From assembly GCF_002368095.1 (NCBI RefSeq), contig NZ_AP018227.1, positions 3,567,563 through 3,631,562 on the forward strand: a stretch of 64,000 bases of DNA. Direction: 5' to 3'. Below the pieces are notes generated by a model. The model searched no databases and was not told where the DNA came from. It worked only from the letters and a program-made list of their open reading frames with translations. Shown here in pieces: positions 34,387 through 43,751 of the stretch (positions are counted from its first letter, which is position 1; each line of letters starts with the position of its first letter). The stretch is from Calothrix parasitica NIES-267. GTDB lineage: Bacteria; Cyanobacteriota; Cyanobacteriia; Cyanobacteriales; Nostocaceae. Both the position numbers and the translations under genes were made by a program.

Positions 34387-35448
34387 ATGAGTTCCAAGCC
34401 AGAAGTAACTATCATTGTTGCACCAAGAGAACGATTTAGCTATACTCGCGAATCTTTAGAAAGTCTTTACGAGCATACACAGGTACCATTCAAGTTAATT
34501 TATGTTGATGGTGGTTCTCCTTCTCATATTAAGAAATACTTAGAAAACCAAGCTTTAGAAAAGCAATTTCAAGTAATTCGTACCGAACATTATCTTTCTC
34601 CCAATCATGCGAGAAACCTTGGTTTGCGTCAAGTTGATACCAAATATGTCGTTTTCATTGACAACGATGTAGTTGTTACTCCCGGTTGGTTAAAAACTGC
34701 AGTAGACTGTGCCGAAGAAACTAATGCAACAGTGGTAAGTCCTCTTGTATGTCAGTATTTACCCCTGCACGAAGAAGTTCACTGCGCTGGTGGTGAGTCG
34801 GGAATCAAAGTAGAAACTAAAAACGACACCACAAGAAGACGGTTTATTGAAAAGATTTTCAAGCAAGGACGAAAAGTTGCAGATGTCCGTCCTCAATTAC
34901 AACGTCAAGAAACCGGATTGGCTGAATTTCACTGCATGATAGTACGTACAGAAATCTTCGATAAAATCGGCTTACTCGATGAAGGTTTACTAAATACTAA
35001 AGAACATGTGGACCTGTGTATTTTAGTCGCCGAAGCTGGTGGTACTGTTTACTTAGAACCCGATTCATTAGTAACTTATGTCCCAGGACCACCTCTAGAA
35101 TGGTCTGATGTAGGGTATTATATGTTACGTTGGAGCGACGGTTGGGAAATGGCTAGTTTGAAAAGATTGCGCGAAAAATGGAATTTGAGCGAAGACAAGT
35201 ATTTCCAAAATAAGTATAAGCGATTGGGATGGCGCAGAAAAATGACGATTATCGACCCAATTAGCAAAAATCTCAGCTTCGGAAATCGTTTCTTATCTAA
35301 AGTAATCGGTAAAATAGTCGGTAAAGCAGATAGATTGCTCAACCACTACATTACCAGCAGCTACGCTCGCAAACACCTGCAAAATAATTCTTCCAACCAA
35401 AACCCTCCCACTCAACCACCTTCTGCGGTTACAGCATCTCAGGGTTAA
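34387..35448 (+). CDS. Glycosyltransferase family 2
   Basis: A 353-residue GT2 enzyme. GT-A fold with VTIIVAPRERFSYTRESLESL, YVDGGSP, NHARNLGLRQVDTKYVVFIDNDVVVTPGWL (the DxD-like DND) and LLDEGLLNTKEHVDLCILVAEAGG (base region). The C-terminal ~80 residues are basic and end with a Ser/Asn/Pro-rich tail. No membrane segment. Probably a cytoplasmic sugar transferase of the cluster. Confidence 0.85.
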   Translation: MSSKPEVTIIVAPRERFSYTRESLESLYEHTQVPFKLIYVDGGSPSHIKKYLENQALEKQFQVIRTEHYLSPNHARNLGLRQVDTKYVVFIDNDVVVTPGWLKTAVDCAEETNATVVSPLVCQYLPLHEEVHCAGGESGIKVETKNDTTRRRFIEKIFKQGRKVADVRPQLQRQETGLAEFHCMIVRTEIFDKIGLLDEGLLNTKEHVDLCILVAEAGGTVYLEPDSLVTYVPGPPLEWSDVGYYMLRWSDGWEMASLKRLREKWNLSEDKYFQNKYKRLGWRRKMTIIDPISKNLSFGNRFLSKVIGKIVGKADRLLNHYITSSYARKHLQNNSSNQNPPTQPPSAVTASQG

Positions 35449-35451
35449 TGA

Positions 35452-35650
35452 TTTACCTCACCCCGTCCTTACGGACAACCCTCGACCGATTAAGGAGAGG
35501 GGAAAGAAGAAATCCGAAAACCCCTTTCCCTTATTAAGGAAAGAGGAAGGAAGAAATCCGGAAACCCCTCTCTCTTATTAAGGAAAGAGGAAGGAAGAAA
35601 TCCGGACACCCCTCTCTCTTATTAAGGAAAGGGTAAGGGGGTGAGGTTCC
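35452..35650. repeat. 44 bp tandem repeat of hairpins
   Basis: Three full 44 bp units begin with GAAGAAATCCG at 35506, 35550 and 35594, preceded by a partial unit. Each unit contains a hairpin with arms such as CCCCTCTCT / AGGAAAGAGG around TTATTAAG. Relatives of the single hairpins at 12304, 14155 and 15138. The array lies between a glycosyltransferase gene and the exporter permease. Confidence 0.85.
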
Positions 35651-35695
35651 AACAAACTTAATAACAAAAACCTTTAAAACCAAGGGTGAAAAATA

Positions 35696-36577
35696 TTGAA
35701 AAGAAAATCGAAAAGAAATAAGAGGAAATATCAACCACAAGAAGCAATTTACACCCCAGACAGTTTGTTGAGACATCCTTTAAGATTGTTTAAACAAATG
35801 TGGTATGACTTGCTAAGCTCTCGGGAACTTGCTTGGAGACTTTTAGTAAGGGATATCAGCGCTCAATATCGTCAGTCATTCTTAGGTGTAATTTGGGCTT
35901 TTATTCCACCCATAGTTATGGCCGCTGGATTCACCCTTGCTAGTCAAGCTAAGGTAATTAATATTGGAGAAACTGATTTACCTTATGCTGCTTATGTAAT
36001 GTTTAGCACCGCTTTATGGCAAACTTTTGTAGAAGCAATTAACGGCCCAGTAAAAGCGGTAACGGTAGCTAAACCGATGCTAGCGAGAGTTAATTTCCCT
36101 AGAGAAGCATTAATATTAGCTAAATTAGGCGAAGTTTTTTTTAATTTTGCTATGAAGTTAATTTTAATTATCGGCTTATTTATTTGGTTTCGCGTTCCCG
36201 TTACTTGGACGGTAATCTTAGCACCGGTAGCTTTAATTCATTTAATTTTCTTAGGTACCTTTATCGGTGTTTTACTATCACCTTTAGGAGTTTTATATCA
36301 AGATGTCTCGAAAGGATTAACTTTACTAACGAGCTTTTGGCTGTTTTTAACCCCTGTGGTTTATCCAGTTCCAACTGAAGGAGTTTTCGGTAATATAGTA
36401 AAGCTAAATCCCGTTACTCCCTTACTTGTAACAACGCGAGAACTTGCAACCACGGGAATTATATCGGAACCCATAGGATTTTGGATAGTCAGTATTATTA
36501 CTATCATTGGATTATTTGTCACCTGGGTTGGTTTTCGTTTAGCAATGCCTTTTGTGGTTGAAAGAGTAAGTTCTTAG
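35696..36577 (+). CDS. ABC-2 type polysaccharide exporter permease (Wzm-like)
   Basis: A 293-residue permease with six hydrophobic segments, of the KpsM/Wzm/TagG family. The amphipathic entry LAWRLLVRDISAQYRQSFLGVIWAFIPP is diagnostic; PMLARVNFPREALILAKL and LSPLGVLYQDVSKGLTLL follow. The start is TTG 35696, with AAGGG about nine bases upstream; no ATG or GTG fits, and the N-terminus is strongly basic (KRKSKRNKRKY). It pairs with the ATPase at 36588, ten bases downstream. Confidence 0.87.
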   Translation: MKRKSKRNKRKYQPQEAIYTPDSLLRHPLRLFKQMWYDLLSSRELAWRLLVRDISAQYRQSFLGVIWAFIPPIVMAAGFTLASQAKVINIGETDLPYAAYVMFSTALWQTFVEAINGPVKAVTVAKPMLARVNFPREALILAKLGEVFFNFAMKLILIIGLFIWFRVPVTWTVILAPVALIHLIFLGTFIGVLLSPLGVLYQDVSKGLTLLTSFWLFLTPVVYPVPTEGVFGNIVKLNPVTPLLVTTRELATTGIISEPIGFWIVSIITIIGLFVTWVGFRLAMPFVVERVSS

Positions 36578-36587
36578 TTCCTACATT

Positions 36588-37913
36588 ATGACAAGTTTAA
36601 AAGAAAGAGAAATTGATATCCAGCCCGAAGAACGTGAAGCAGTTGTTTCCATTGAAAATGTTTCTAAAAAGTTTTGTAGAGATTTAAAACGCTCTTTATT
36701 TTACGGTTTAAGAGACATTGCTTCAGAAGTTACTGCTGGTAAAAGAAAAAGCGATACTTTACGTAAAAATGAGTTTTGGGCAATTGATAATGTTAGCTTT
36801 AAATTGCATCGAGGTGAAGCTCTCGGTTTAGTCGGTTCTAATGGAGCCGGAAAAAGCACCATACTAAGAATTATTAGCGGTTTAATTAAACCCGATACTG
36901 GAATCGTAAGAGTAAAAGGTAGGGTTGCTCCTTTAATTGCTTTGGGAGCCGGTTTTAATCCTATTTTATCGGGTCGAGAAAATATTTACGCTAATATGTC
37001 AATTCTCGGTTTAGAAACTGCTGAAATTGAAAAGAGATTTGATGAAGTTGTAGAGTTCGCCGAAATTGCCGACGCAATTGATGCACCAGTTCAAACTTAT
37101 AGTTCGGGAATGGCTGCAAGATTGGGATTTGCTTGTGCTGTTCATATAGAACCTGACATTTTATTAATTGATGAAGTGCTGGCAGTAGGCGATGTAAAAT
37201 TTAAAATGAAATGCCATCGCAAGCTATCTGAATTACGCCAAAAAGGTACGGCATTTATTTTAGTTACCCATAATTCTCACAGTATTTTAAATATATGTGA
37301 AAGTTCTATTTACTTAAAAAAAGGTCAATTAATTGCTTCCGGAGATACCGAGAAAGTAATTCGTAAATACGAAGAAGACCTTTGCTTGAGTGGAAAAGAA
37401 AATGCTTTGGGAAGCATGATTTTACCTCCTAAGCCGAAAGAAAAAAGCAATGGTCTAGATATAGTTTCATTGTGTTTTAAAGATGAGCAAGATAATAATC
37501 TAGAAACCTTATTTACTGGCGACCCAGCATATTTAAGTGTAGGATGTAAATCTTACGAGCATATTAAAACCGCGAATCTAGGCATGTTAGTCACGGCATT
37601 ATCGGGAGGAGAAGGTCTGGTTTTATATATGACCTCCACTAGCGATAATCAAGAATTAGAAATTCCTATAGGAAAATCAGAAATACGCATGTATATGCCC
37701 TATTGTTCCATGATTCCTGGCGTATATAGCGCTAGAATTTATATTCGCAATGGCGTATATTCCTATGACATAGTTGAGTCTTTTAGATTCACAGTTAAAG
37801 CTAATAAAACTATTAGTAGATGCCAGTTTTACCAGCCAAGACAATGGCAGGTTGTCAGCCAAGAAAAGATAGAATTAGAAAACATAGATAGAAGCAAAGA
37901 AGAATATATCTAA
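36588..37913 (+). CDS. ABC exporter ATPase with Wzt-like C-terminal domain
   Basis: A 441-residue protein. The ATPase domain (about 20-270) has Walker A GSNGAGKSTI, signature YSSGMAARLGFA, Walker B ILLIDEVLAVGD and THNSHS. Residues about 285-430 form a beta-sandwich like the carbohydrate-binding domain of Wzt, which in ABC-dependent O-antigen export recognises the finished glycan. A short charged loop (EVTAGKRKSDTLRKNEFW) precedes the Walker A region. The exporter is therefore likely to recognise a specific, probably capped, polysaccharide made by the neighbouring transferases (inference). Confidence 0.87.
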   Translation: MTSLKEREIDIQPEEREAVVSIENVSKKFCRDLKRSLFYGLRDIASEVTAGKRKSDTLRKNEFWAIDNVSFKLHRGEALGLVGSNGAGKSTILRIISGLIKPDTGIVRVKGRVAPLIALGAGFNPILSGRENIYANMSILGLETAEIEKRFDEVVEFAEIADAIDAPVQTYSSGMAARLGFACAVHIEPDILLIDEVLAVGDVKFKMKCHRKLSELRQKGTAFILVTHNSHSILNICESSIYLKKGQLIASGDTEKVIRKYEEDLCLSGKENALGSMILPPKPKEKSNGLDIVSLCFKDEQDNNLETLFTGDPAYLSVGCKSYEHIKTANLGMLVTALSGGEGLVLYMTSTSDNQELEIPIGKSEIRMYMPYCSMIPGVYSARIYIRNGVYSYDIVESFRFTVKANKTISRCQFYQPRQWQVVSQEKIELENIDRSKEEYI

Positions 37914-38079
37914 AGTATTAGATATAAACACAGTTTCATCAATAAAATATACCTGTTGACTAATTTAGTCTCAAATATATTTGTATTTTAATTATATTTA
38001 ACTACTTAAATACAATATATTTTAATTCAACAGCATTTACACTTTTTCAATCTCAAACTTTTCATTTGGGTGTCTCGAA

Positions 38080-38985
38080 ATGAACAACATCTTACTTAGC
38101 ATCATTATTCCCACTTACAATAGACCTCATTTTTTACCTCGTGCAGTTGAAAGTGCTTTGCAGCAAACTGTAGAAGAAGTAGAGGTAATTGTAGTTGACG
38201 ATGGTTCCGACGAGCCAGTGACTCTACCAGAACATTCTCAATTGAAAGTAATTAGACTATCTCAAAATAGCGGTAATGCAGTAGCCCGAAACGTAGGTTT
38301 AAAAGCTGCAAAGGGTCAATATGTGACCTATCTTGATGACGATGACCAATTATTGCCTAATATGGCGCAAGTATCTCTAGATGCGTTGAAAAATACTACA
38401 TTACCTCAACCAGTTGCAGCCCTCTCTGGTTTAGAAGTCATCAAACCTGATGGTGAATTGATTGACAGACGCTTACCTCCAACTTTACCGCTCGGTTCTC
38501 ATTTCTTTCTCGAAGACCTTGAACCTGAAAAGTCTTATTTCTCCAAACAGACATTAGTTGTAGGAAGAGAACTGCTGCTGGAAATTGGAGGTTACGACGA
38601 AACCTTCACTTCTCGGGTTCATACCGAGATGTTTTTAAGACTCAATCCAGTCTGCTCAATTTTAGGTTTACCAACCGTTACTTATCAGCTTACCGCTCAT
38701 GAAGGAGAGAGAATTTCTCGCAATCCAGCCTTACGTCAAGTGAATTTCGAGCGCTTGGTTAATAAGCACGAATCTCTTTTTAAACTACACCCTAAAACCT
38801 TTGCTAGTTTCTTATGCGACCATGCAGAAAGGTCATTAGAACTTGGTCAGCCAAAAGCTGCGATTTTGAGTGTATTACGGGCCATGAAAGTGAATTTCAA
38901 GCCAACTTTAGTTCGAGTTAAATCACTATTAGGATATACGGTGCGATGCTACACCAAGCAAGTGATTTTAAGAAGCTTTCAATAG
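38080..38985 (+). CDS. Glycosyltransferase family 2
   Basis: A 301-residue GT2 enzyme: ILLSIIIPTYNRPHFLPRAVES, VIVVDDGSDEP, NAVARNVGLKAAKGQYVTYLDDDDQL (DDDD metal site), EIGGYDETFTSRVHTEMFLRL. The C-terminal ~90 residues are helical and basic. Single-sugar transfer in the exopolysaccharide cluster is likely. Confidence 0.86.
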   Translation: MNNILLSIIIPTYNRPHFLPRAVESALQQTVEEVEVIVVDDGSDEPVTLPEHSQLKVIRLSQNSGNAVARNVGLKAAKGQYVTYLDDDDQLLPNMAQVSLDALKNTTLPQPVAALSGLEVIKPDGELIDRRLPPTLPLGSHFFLEDLEPEKSYFSKQTLVVGRELLLEIGGYDETFTSRVHTEMFLRLNPVCSILGLPTVTYQLTAHEGERISRNPALRQVNFERLVNKHESLFKLHPKTFASFLCDHAERSLELGQPKAAILSVLRAMKVNFKPTLVRVKSLLGYTVRCYTKQVILRSFQ

Positions 38986-39030
38986 AAACTGAAATCGTTC
39001 ACAGAATTTGGTAATTATCTAACTAGATTG

Positions 39031-39168
39031 ATGAAAAAAACTGTCTGTCATTTACATTATCCGAGGGTATCCTCAAATTTATCAAACCTATCTTAGGAAT
39101 GAGCTTGAAGCACTCTATAAGGACTGCGGTATTACTATTGCTTTTGGCAAACCTTCAGATGTTCCTTG
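39031..39168 (+). pseudogene. 5' fragment of a GT4 glycosyltransferase, frameshifted
   Basis: ATG at 39031 is followed by seven A. With six A the frame reads MKKLSVIYIIRGYPQIYQ then TYLRNELEALYKDCG, a standard GT4 opening (GYPQ...T..NELEAL). With seven A the frame closes after 21 codons. The coding similarity breaks off at 39168 where a MITE-like element begins. This is a broken member of the exopolysaccharide cluster. Confidence 0.7.
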
Positions 39169-39452
39169 GAGGATGTTTTAAAAGTCGGGTTTGATAGTTT
39201 TTTAATACTTGACTTGGCGACTGTAAGTCGCGGCTACACAAGCAAAACCCACCAGCGTGTGTAAAAACAAACTATTCCACGTAGGTGGTGAGACAAGGAA
39301 AGAGGTGTCGGTTTCCGTCCCCCAAAAAGCGCGTTAGCGGAGCGTCTCCCGGAGGAAAGTCTGTGTAGTAGAGCCAGTGCGTTGCGCGGGTTCCCGGCGT
39401 TGTAGCAACTGGCGTGCGGTAATAGAGCGCCGGATACTTTTAAAACATCCTC
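39169..39452. mobile_element. MITE-like element with 17 bp terminal inverted repeats
   Basis: A 284 bp segment bounded by GAGGATGTTTTAAAAGT (39169-39185) and its exact complement (39436-39452). It is too short for a transposase. Inside are two small dispersed repeats: one with GCGTTAGCGGAGCGTCTCCC at 39331-39350 and a 44 bp palindrome copy at 39371-39414. It sits at the break of a glycosyltransferase gene. Flanks TTG and TTA give no clear target duplication. Confidence 0.7.
39371..39414. repeat. 44 bp dispersed palindromic repeat, copy 2 (reverse)
   Basis: On the minus strand CGCCAGTTGCTACAACG, then CCGGGAACCCG, then CGCAACGCACTGGCTC: the same frame as 14109-14152 with changed but still paired arms. 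It lies inside the MITE-like element. Confidence 0.78.
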
Positions 39453-39456
39453 TTAG

Positions 39457-39582
39457 AGGAATCACTATCCCGATCGCCATTTAACTGAAAAGGACGCGAT
39501 TAAAGAAGAAGTAATTAATATCACTAGTAAGCCAGTTACTGAAGACAGTATTTACCGAAATTTGGCATCAATCTGCTTCTAA
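39457..39582 (+). pseudogene. 3' fragment of a disrupted gene after the MITE-like element
   Basis: An open stretch without start: RNHYPDRHLTEKDAIKEEV then INITSKPVTEDSIYRNLASICF and stop TAA. Protein-like composition ends at a stop, suggesting the C-terminus of a lost gene. Whether it belonged to the same glycosyltransferase as the fragment at 39031 is uncertain. The following 300 bp (39583-39890) are AT-rich with no gene. Confidence 0.4.
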
Positions 39583-39890
39583 TTAATTTATTGACAAAGT
39601 TTTTATCGCTTCTTAATTGCCAATTTTAAAACCAAATTTTCTATCCGCTTTAATCCTTTACTAAAAATGCAATAAACATTTTGGGCAAGCTTAAATTAGA
39701 GGTATATATAATATGATAAATATGACCACATCTGTAGTTGTTAATACTAATTTAAAAGTCTTTTTACTCAATATTCAAATATTAATAAAATACTGCATAT
39801 ATCAGGCAATAATTACTTATGAAAAGGCACTTCGTATAAAAAAATATAGCTTAACATATATATCAATTTAAAAAGCGATTAAAATAAAAA

Positions 39891-40901
39891 ATGGGTACAT
39901 ACAAAATGCAAAAACTGGTTTCCGTAATTATTCCTTGTTTTAATGCTGAAAGGTGGATAGCAGAGGCTATTGATAGCTGCTTACAACAAACCTATCCTGA
40001 TATAGAAATTATTGTAATTGATGATTGTTCTACAGATAACTCTGTGGAAATTATTAAAAGCTACGGAGATAAAATTATTTGGGAACGTTTACCTGAAAAT
40101 AAGGGTGGATGCTACGCAAGAAATCGAGGCTTTGCTTTATCAAAAGGAGAGTATATTCAATTTTTAGATGCGGATGATTTTATATTACCAAAGAAAATAG
40201 AAAGACAAATAAATTTTTTAGAAGAAACAGGAGCAGACGCTGTTTACGGTGATTGGAGATTTCAAGGACATCAATCTAATGGGGTAATATTCCTCGAACA
40301 AATAGAAAAGCCTGGAGAGCAAGCAAATCTCCTTGAGTCTTTAATATTCAACTGGTGGACTGCCGTTGCATCCTTATTTTATAGAAGAACTGCTGTAGAG
40401 AAAAGTGGTGGATGGGATGAAGATTTCTTGGCTGCACAAGATAGAGATTTTTTAATTTCAGTAGTAATGGCTGGTGCAAAAGTGGTTTATCAACCCGGCT
40501 GTTATTCAATATATAGAAGATACGGCAATATTACAGTATCCACTTGTTCAAAACTACGCTGGGTAGAAAATCACTGTAAAGTTTTGCAAAAAGTAGAAAA
40601 AAAATTAGTTGAAAAGTACCAACAGAAAATTCCAATTAATTATCGTCGTGCATTAGCACATGGCTACTTTGAATTAGCTAGAGATTACATGTATATAGAT
40701 TATCCGGAATACTTACGATTTTCAAAGAAATCCTTAACCTTATTTCCCGAATTTAAACGTAAAACTAAAATACCTATGTATAAGTTAGTCCAAGATATTT
40801 GTGGGTTTAGGCTTTGCGAGAAAATTGTTAGTTGTATATTACTTTTAAAGGCATATATAGATTATAAAATCAATCCCCGCACCTCAAAATTTCACAGTTA
40901 A
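39891..40901 (+). CDS. Glycosyltransferase family 2
   Basis: A 336-residue GT2 enzyme. LVSVIIPCFNAERWIAEAIDS, IIVIDDCSTDNS, GGCYARNRGFALSKGEYIQFLDADDFI (DADD), SGGWDEDFLAAQDRDFLISV. ATG 39891 or 39906 could be the start. The C-terminal part is helical. Last intact transferase of the exopolysaccharide cluster. Confidence 0.86.
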   Translation: MGTYKMQKLVSVIIPCFNAERWIAEAIDSCLQQTYPDIEIIVIDDCSTDNSVEIIKSYGDKIIWERLPENKGGCYARNRGFALSKGEYIQFLDADDFILPKKIERQINFLEETGADAVYGDWRFQGHQSNGVIFLEQIEKPGEQANLLESLIFNWWTAVASLFYRRTAVEKSGGWDEDFLAAQDRDFLISVVMAGAKVVYQPGCYSIYRRYGNITVSTCSKLRWVENHCKVLQKVEKKLVEKYQQKIPINYRRALAHGYFELARDYMYIDYPEYLRFSKKSLTLFPEFKRKTKIPMYKLVQDICGFRLCEKIVSCILLLKAYIDYKINPRTSKFHS

Positions 40902-40954
40902 ACTCCATCGATTGCGATAAAAATGTTAAAATATCTCTATTTTAGGACGAGTTT

Positions 40955-41149
40955 ATGGATAGAGGAAAAATAGTTGCAGTTATTACAGGTGTAATTTCTA
41001 TACTTTTAGCTGTTGCCTATCTTGTAGTGGTGCAAATCCTCGACTTTCGAGGAGAAATGAAACCCGCACCGATTACTCAAGTAGAAACTTACAATACCAT
41101 AGTTACTGTTAATGGACTGAAAGATTCGGAGATAGAAAGAAAAATATAA
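40955..41149 (+). CDS. Small single-pass membrane protein
   Basis: A 64-residue protein with one N-terminal membrane helix (IVAVITGVISILLAVAYLVVVQIL) and a short polar tail (MKPAPITQVETYNTIVTVNG). AGGACGA lies seven bases before the ATG, which supports translation. I do not recognise a named family; it looks like the small conserved hypothetical proteins of Nostocales. Confidence 0.6.
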   Translation: MDRGKIVAVITGVISILLAVAYLVVVQILDFRGEMKPAPITQVETYNTIVTVNGLKDSEIERKI

Positions 41150-41186
41150 TAAATTAAATATCGCTGGCTTTTTTTGATTACAGGAC

Positions 41187-42746
41187 TTAGCGGTACATAA
41201 ATTCTGGACTACCCAGGATAATAACAGCTCGTTGATTGGGGGGACTGCTGTTTATCACTTCTTGGGTTTTGGGTGAGAAGTTATTTCCTAGAGTGTTTGT
41301 CAATTCCATGGAATCAACTGGTTTATTAGGACGACGGGGTTGATTTTGTTTATTATTTCTATTTCTGTTTTTTAATCCCCCTCTACCTATAGTATTTGCA
41401 AAGCTTAATCTCCAATTAATGCCGTTGGGGTTTAACCAAGCTTCTTGGGTGTTTTTATACCCGTCCGGACTTTGATTTCCGTATAATGGCATTCCCATTC
41501 TGTGCAATACGCTATTTATTCTGGGAAAGTCGTTGATTGGTGTGTCGGTGGCTCTAATACTGGAAATTACGTATTGATATGGTGTTTTAAATTTGGCTTT
41601 GTAGTATTTTTTATCCCAAAATTCGGGACTCTTGAATAGGGTTTCTAATACGGCTCGAATGTCGCCGTCTGTTGCTAAATAGCGCTTTGATAATTTGTCT
41701 ACTAGAGTCTTTGGTGGTTTATCCGCTACGAAATACTGGGCCAGTTTGTAACTAATATGACGTGCTGTTGCTGGATGCTTTGCCAAAATATTTAGAGCTT
41801 GTTCTCCTTCCGCGATACCGCTTCCCTTGATTTCTTGATTTAAAAATACTTTATCCGTGAAGTCGTGACGTTTGGAATTAAAGTAAAAATCATAGCCATC
41901 TTTAAATTTGACTCCGGGACGACGAAAACCCCAGCCAGTAAATATTTTTGCCAAGTTTATAACGTCTGCTTGAGTGTAACCACCATCGACACCCAAGGTA
42001 TGTAATTCCATTAATTCGCGAGCGTAATTTTCGTTTAAGCCTTTGAATCTTCCTCTAGGACGATTGTTAGGAGCGGTATTTTGCCAGTTATCCAGGTAAA
42101 ACAACATGGCTGGATGACGAGCAGTTGCACCTAATAAGTCCCGGAATTTACCAAAAACATGGGGTCTAATTGCTTGTTCTTCGTAAGCACCTATCCACAA
42201 ACGGGTAAGTCCTTTATTTTGATATACGTTGAAGTGGTTGTACCAAAAATCTACCATCACTTCTTGTAATTGCTGCGGACTTTCGGAGCTGCGGAGCAAT
42301 CGCGCTTTTACTGCTTGCTGGAGAATTAATCTTTGTTTTTTGCGTCTCTGTTTCCTGATTTCAGGAGTTGGTTTTGGTAAACGTCTGACGCTGTATTGCG
42401 AATGTAGCTGTGCGGGAGTTAAACCCAGAGTTTGGAGTTGAGAAAGTTTATTTTTTAAGCTTTGAGGTTCGGGAATAGATTCACTTAACTGCTGTTGGAT
42501 ATATTTATCGATGCCAATTTCTCGAACTTTTGCGACATCACCCGGAGTAGCACCGAAACTGAGACGGTTTATGATGTGGAGTATTTTTGAATTCTCAACT
42601 TCAGTATTTTGAAGTTCGGTATTTTGAGTTTGAGAAATTATTTGATTATCTGCGGTAAACTGCGAAGCCGATATTACATCACAGCTTGAGTTAGTTAGGC
42701 TTATTGAGATAAAAACAGCAAGTATCCAGCTTTTTGTATTAATCAT
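41187..42746 (-). CDS. DUF1800-family exported protein
   Basis: A 519-residue protein with N-terminal signal peptide (SWILAVFISISLTNSSC). DUF1800 markers: ILHIINRLSFGATPGDVAKVREIG, IDKYIQQQL, VMVDFWYNHFNVY, YARELMELHTLGVDGGYTQ, DVINLAKIFTGWGFRRP, ILAKHPATARHISYKLAQYF. The partner DUF1501 gene that usually follows is not present here. Function of the family is not established; periplasmic location is inferred from the signal. Confidence 0.85.
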   Translation of the reverse strand: MINTKSWILAVFISISLTNSSCDVISASQFTADNQIISQTQNTELQNTEVENSKILHIINRLSFGATPGDVAKVREIGIDKYIQQQLSESIPEPQSLKNKLSQLQTLGLTPAQLHSQYSVRRLPKPTPEIRKQRRKKQRLILQQAVKARLLRSSESPQQLQEVMVDFWYNHFNVYQNKGLTRLWIGAYEEQAIRPHVFGKFRDLLGATARHPAMLFYLDNWQNTAPNNRPRGRFKGLNENYARELMELHTLGVDGGYTQADVINLAKIFTGWGFRRPGVKFKDGYDFYFNSKRHDFTDKVFLNQEIKGSGIAEGEQALNILAKHPATARHISYKLAQYFVADKPPKTLVDKLSKRYLATDGDIRAVLETLFKSPEFWDKKYYKAKFKTPYQYVISSIRATDTPINDFPRINSVLHRMGMPLYGNQSPDGYKNTQEAWLNPNGINWRLSFANTIGRGGLKNRNRNNKQNQPRRPNKPVDSMELTNTLGNNFSPKTQEVINSSPPNQRAVIILGSPEFMYR

Positions 42747-43081
42747 AATTTGTGAAAATAGCTTGGATTTTGAAGGATTACTCAGTTAGACTAAGTGTTT
42801 GGTTAGCGACCTTTAACTCAACCTACGATTACTGCTAAGTAGGTCGGCGTTGAAAATCGTAGTTAAGACCAGGAAGTAGCAAGTAGTAAGTAGCGATAAG
42901 GGTTTGAGGTAAATTTATATATTGTTACATAGCTTGGTTTATTGGTACCGACTTACTTACGTCTCTATAACCGAATTTCCTAGAATTTGAAAAATAAATA
43001 AATTAAATAAATAAATAAATAAATAAGGTGGACAAAATTGCCCACCCCAAATGCTGCTATCCAAGCCAAGCTATTGGTTTA
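42747..43081. other. Intergenic region with heptamer and tetramer arrays
   Basis: AAGTAGC/AAGTAGT units at about 42870-42893 and an AAAT tetramer array at about 42988-43026. No gene. Confidence 0.65.
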
Positions 43082-43513
43082 CTATTTTTTCCTTTGACCG
43101 CGTTGGCTTGCACGCCATTCATTTAGAATTTTCTTCTGTTTAGCATCTAGGACTCCTTCCATCTGTTTTTGGGAGCCTACCATGATATTACGTAGTTCTT
43201 CCTGTTGTTTTTGGGTGAACTGGATGGATGCAAAAACCTGCTGAGGATTCTTACCTGCTTGTAAATCGGATTGAATTTTATCGCGTTGTTGTTTTGTGAG
43301 AACCGCTTGGATTTGGTCGCGAGTTTTGGAGCGGATTTGAGTAATTTTACTAATTTGCTGCTGAGATAGCTTTAAATCGGGAGGACTTTGACGATTCGCT
43401 TGAGAAACTCTTTGTGGTGCATTAGAGTTCACCTGGGCGTTTACTGCTAAGGGAGTGATACTAAAAGCGACTGCGACAGCACCAGCTAGTATGGATAATT
43501 TTTTAAGCTTCAT
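43082..43513 (-). CDS. Spy/CpxP-like periplasmic protein 1
   Basis: A 143-residue protein. Signal peptide MKLKKLSILAGAVAVAFSIT..VNA; mature part is helical with LTxxQ-type motifs (LKLSQQQISKITQIRSK, VLTKQQRDKIQSDL, FTQKQQEELRNI). Spy and CpxP are periplasmic chaperones controlled by envelope-stress systems. It is more diverged from the two genes upstream than they are from each other. Confidence 0.75.
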   Translation of the reverse strand: MKLKKLSILAGAVAVAFSITPLAVNAQVNSNAPQRVSQANRQSPPDLKLSQQQISKITQIRSKTRDQIQAVLTKQQRDKIQSDLQAGKNPQQVFASIQFTQKQQEELRNIMVGSQKQMEGVLDAKQKKILNEWRASQRGQRKK

Positions 43514-43647
43514 TAAATTCCTCGTGGATTTATCCTTTTTGATTTAACCATTATAGAAACTCATCGCCCTAAGCCCATGAGTATAATCCGGGGGATACCA
43601 AATTTTCTATCCTAGTTTTTTTGACCTTAGCAAAATTCTAACAGAAA

Positions 43648-43680
43648 AAGAAAAAGGGGTTCAGACAATCCCTTTTTCTT
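43648..43680 (-). terminator. Terminator of Spy-like gene 2
   Basis: Perfect 11 bp stem (AAGAAAAAGGG / CCCTTTTTCTT) with an 11-base loop, followed on the minus strand by TTTCTG and T-rich DNA. Confidence 0.75.
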
Positions 43681-43751
43681 CAAGAAACATGAGGAGACTA
43701 ATTTTTCGGTTTAAATAGATTTAAACAAGGGTCAATGAATCAGTTCGTGAT

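Noticed and set aside
39169-39452. Complete insertion sequence
   Set aside because: Terminal repeats are good, but 284 bp cannot encode a transposase and no target duplication is clear.
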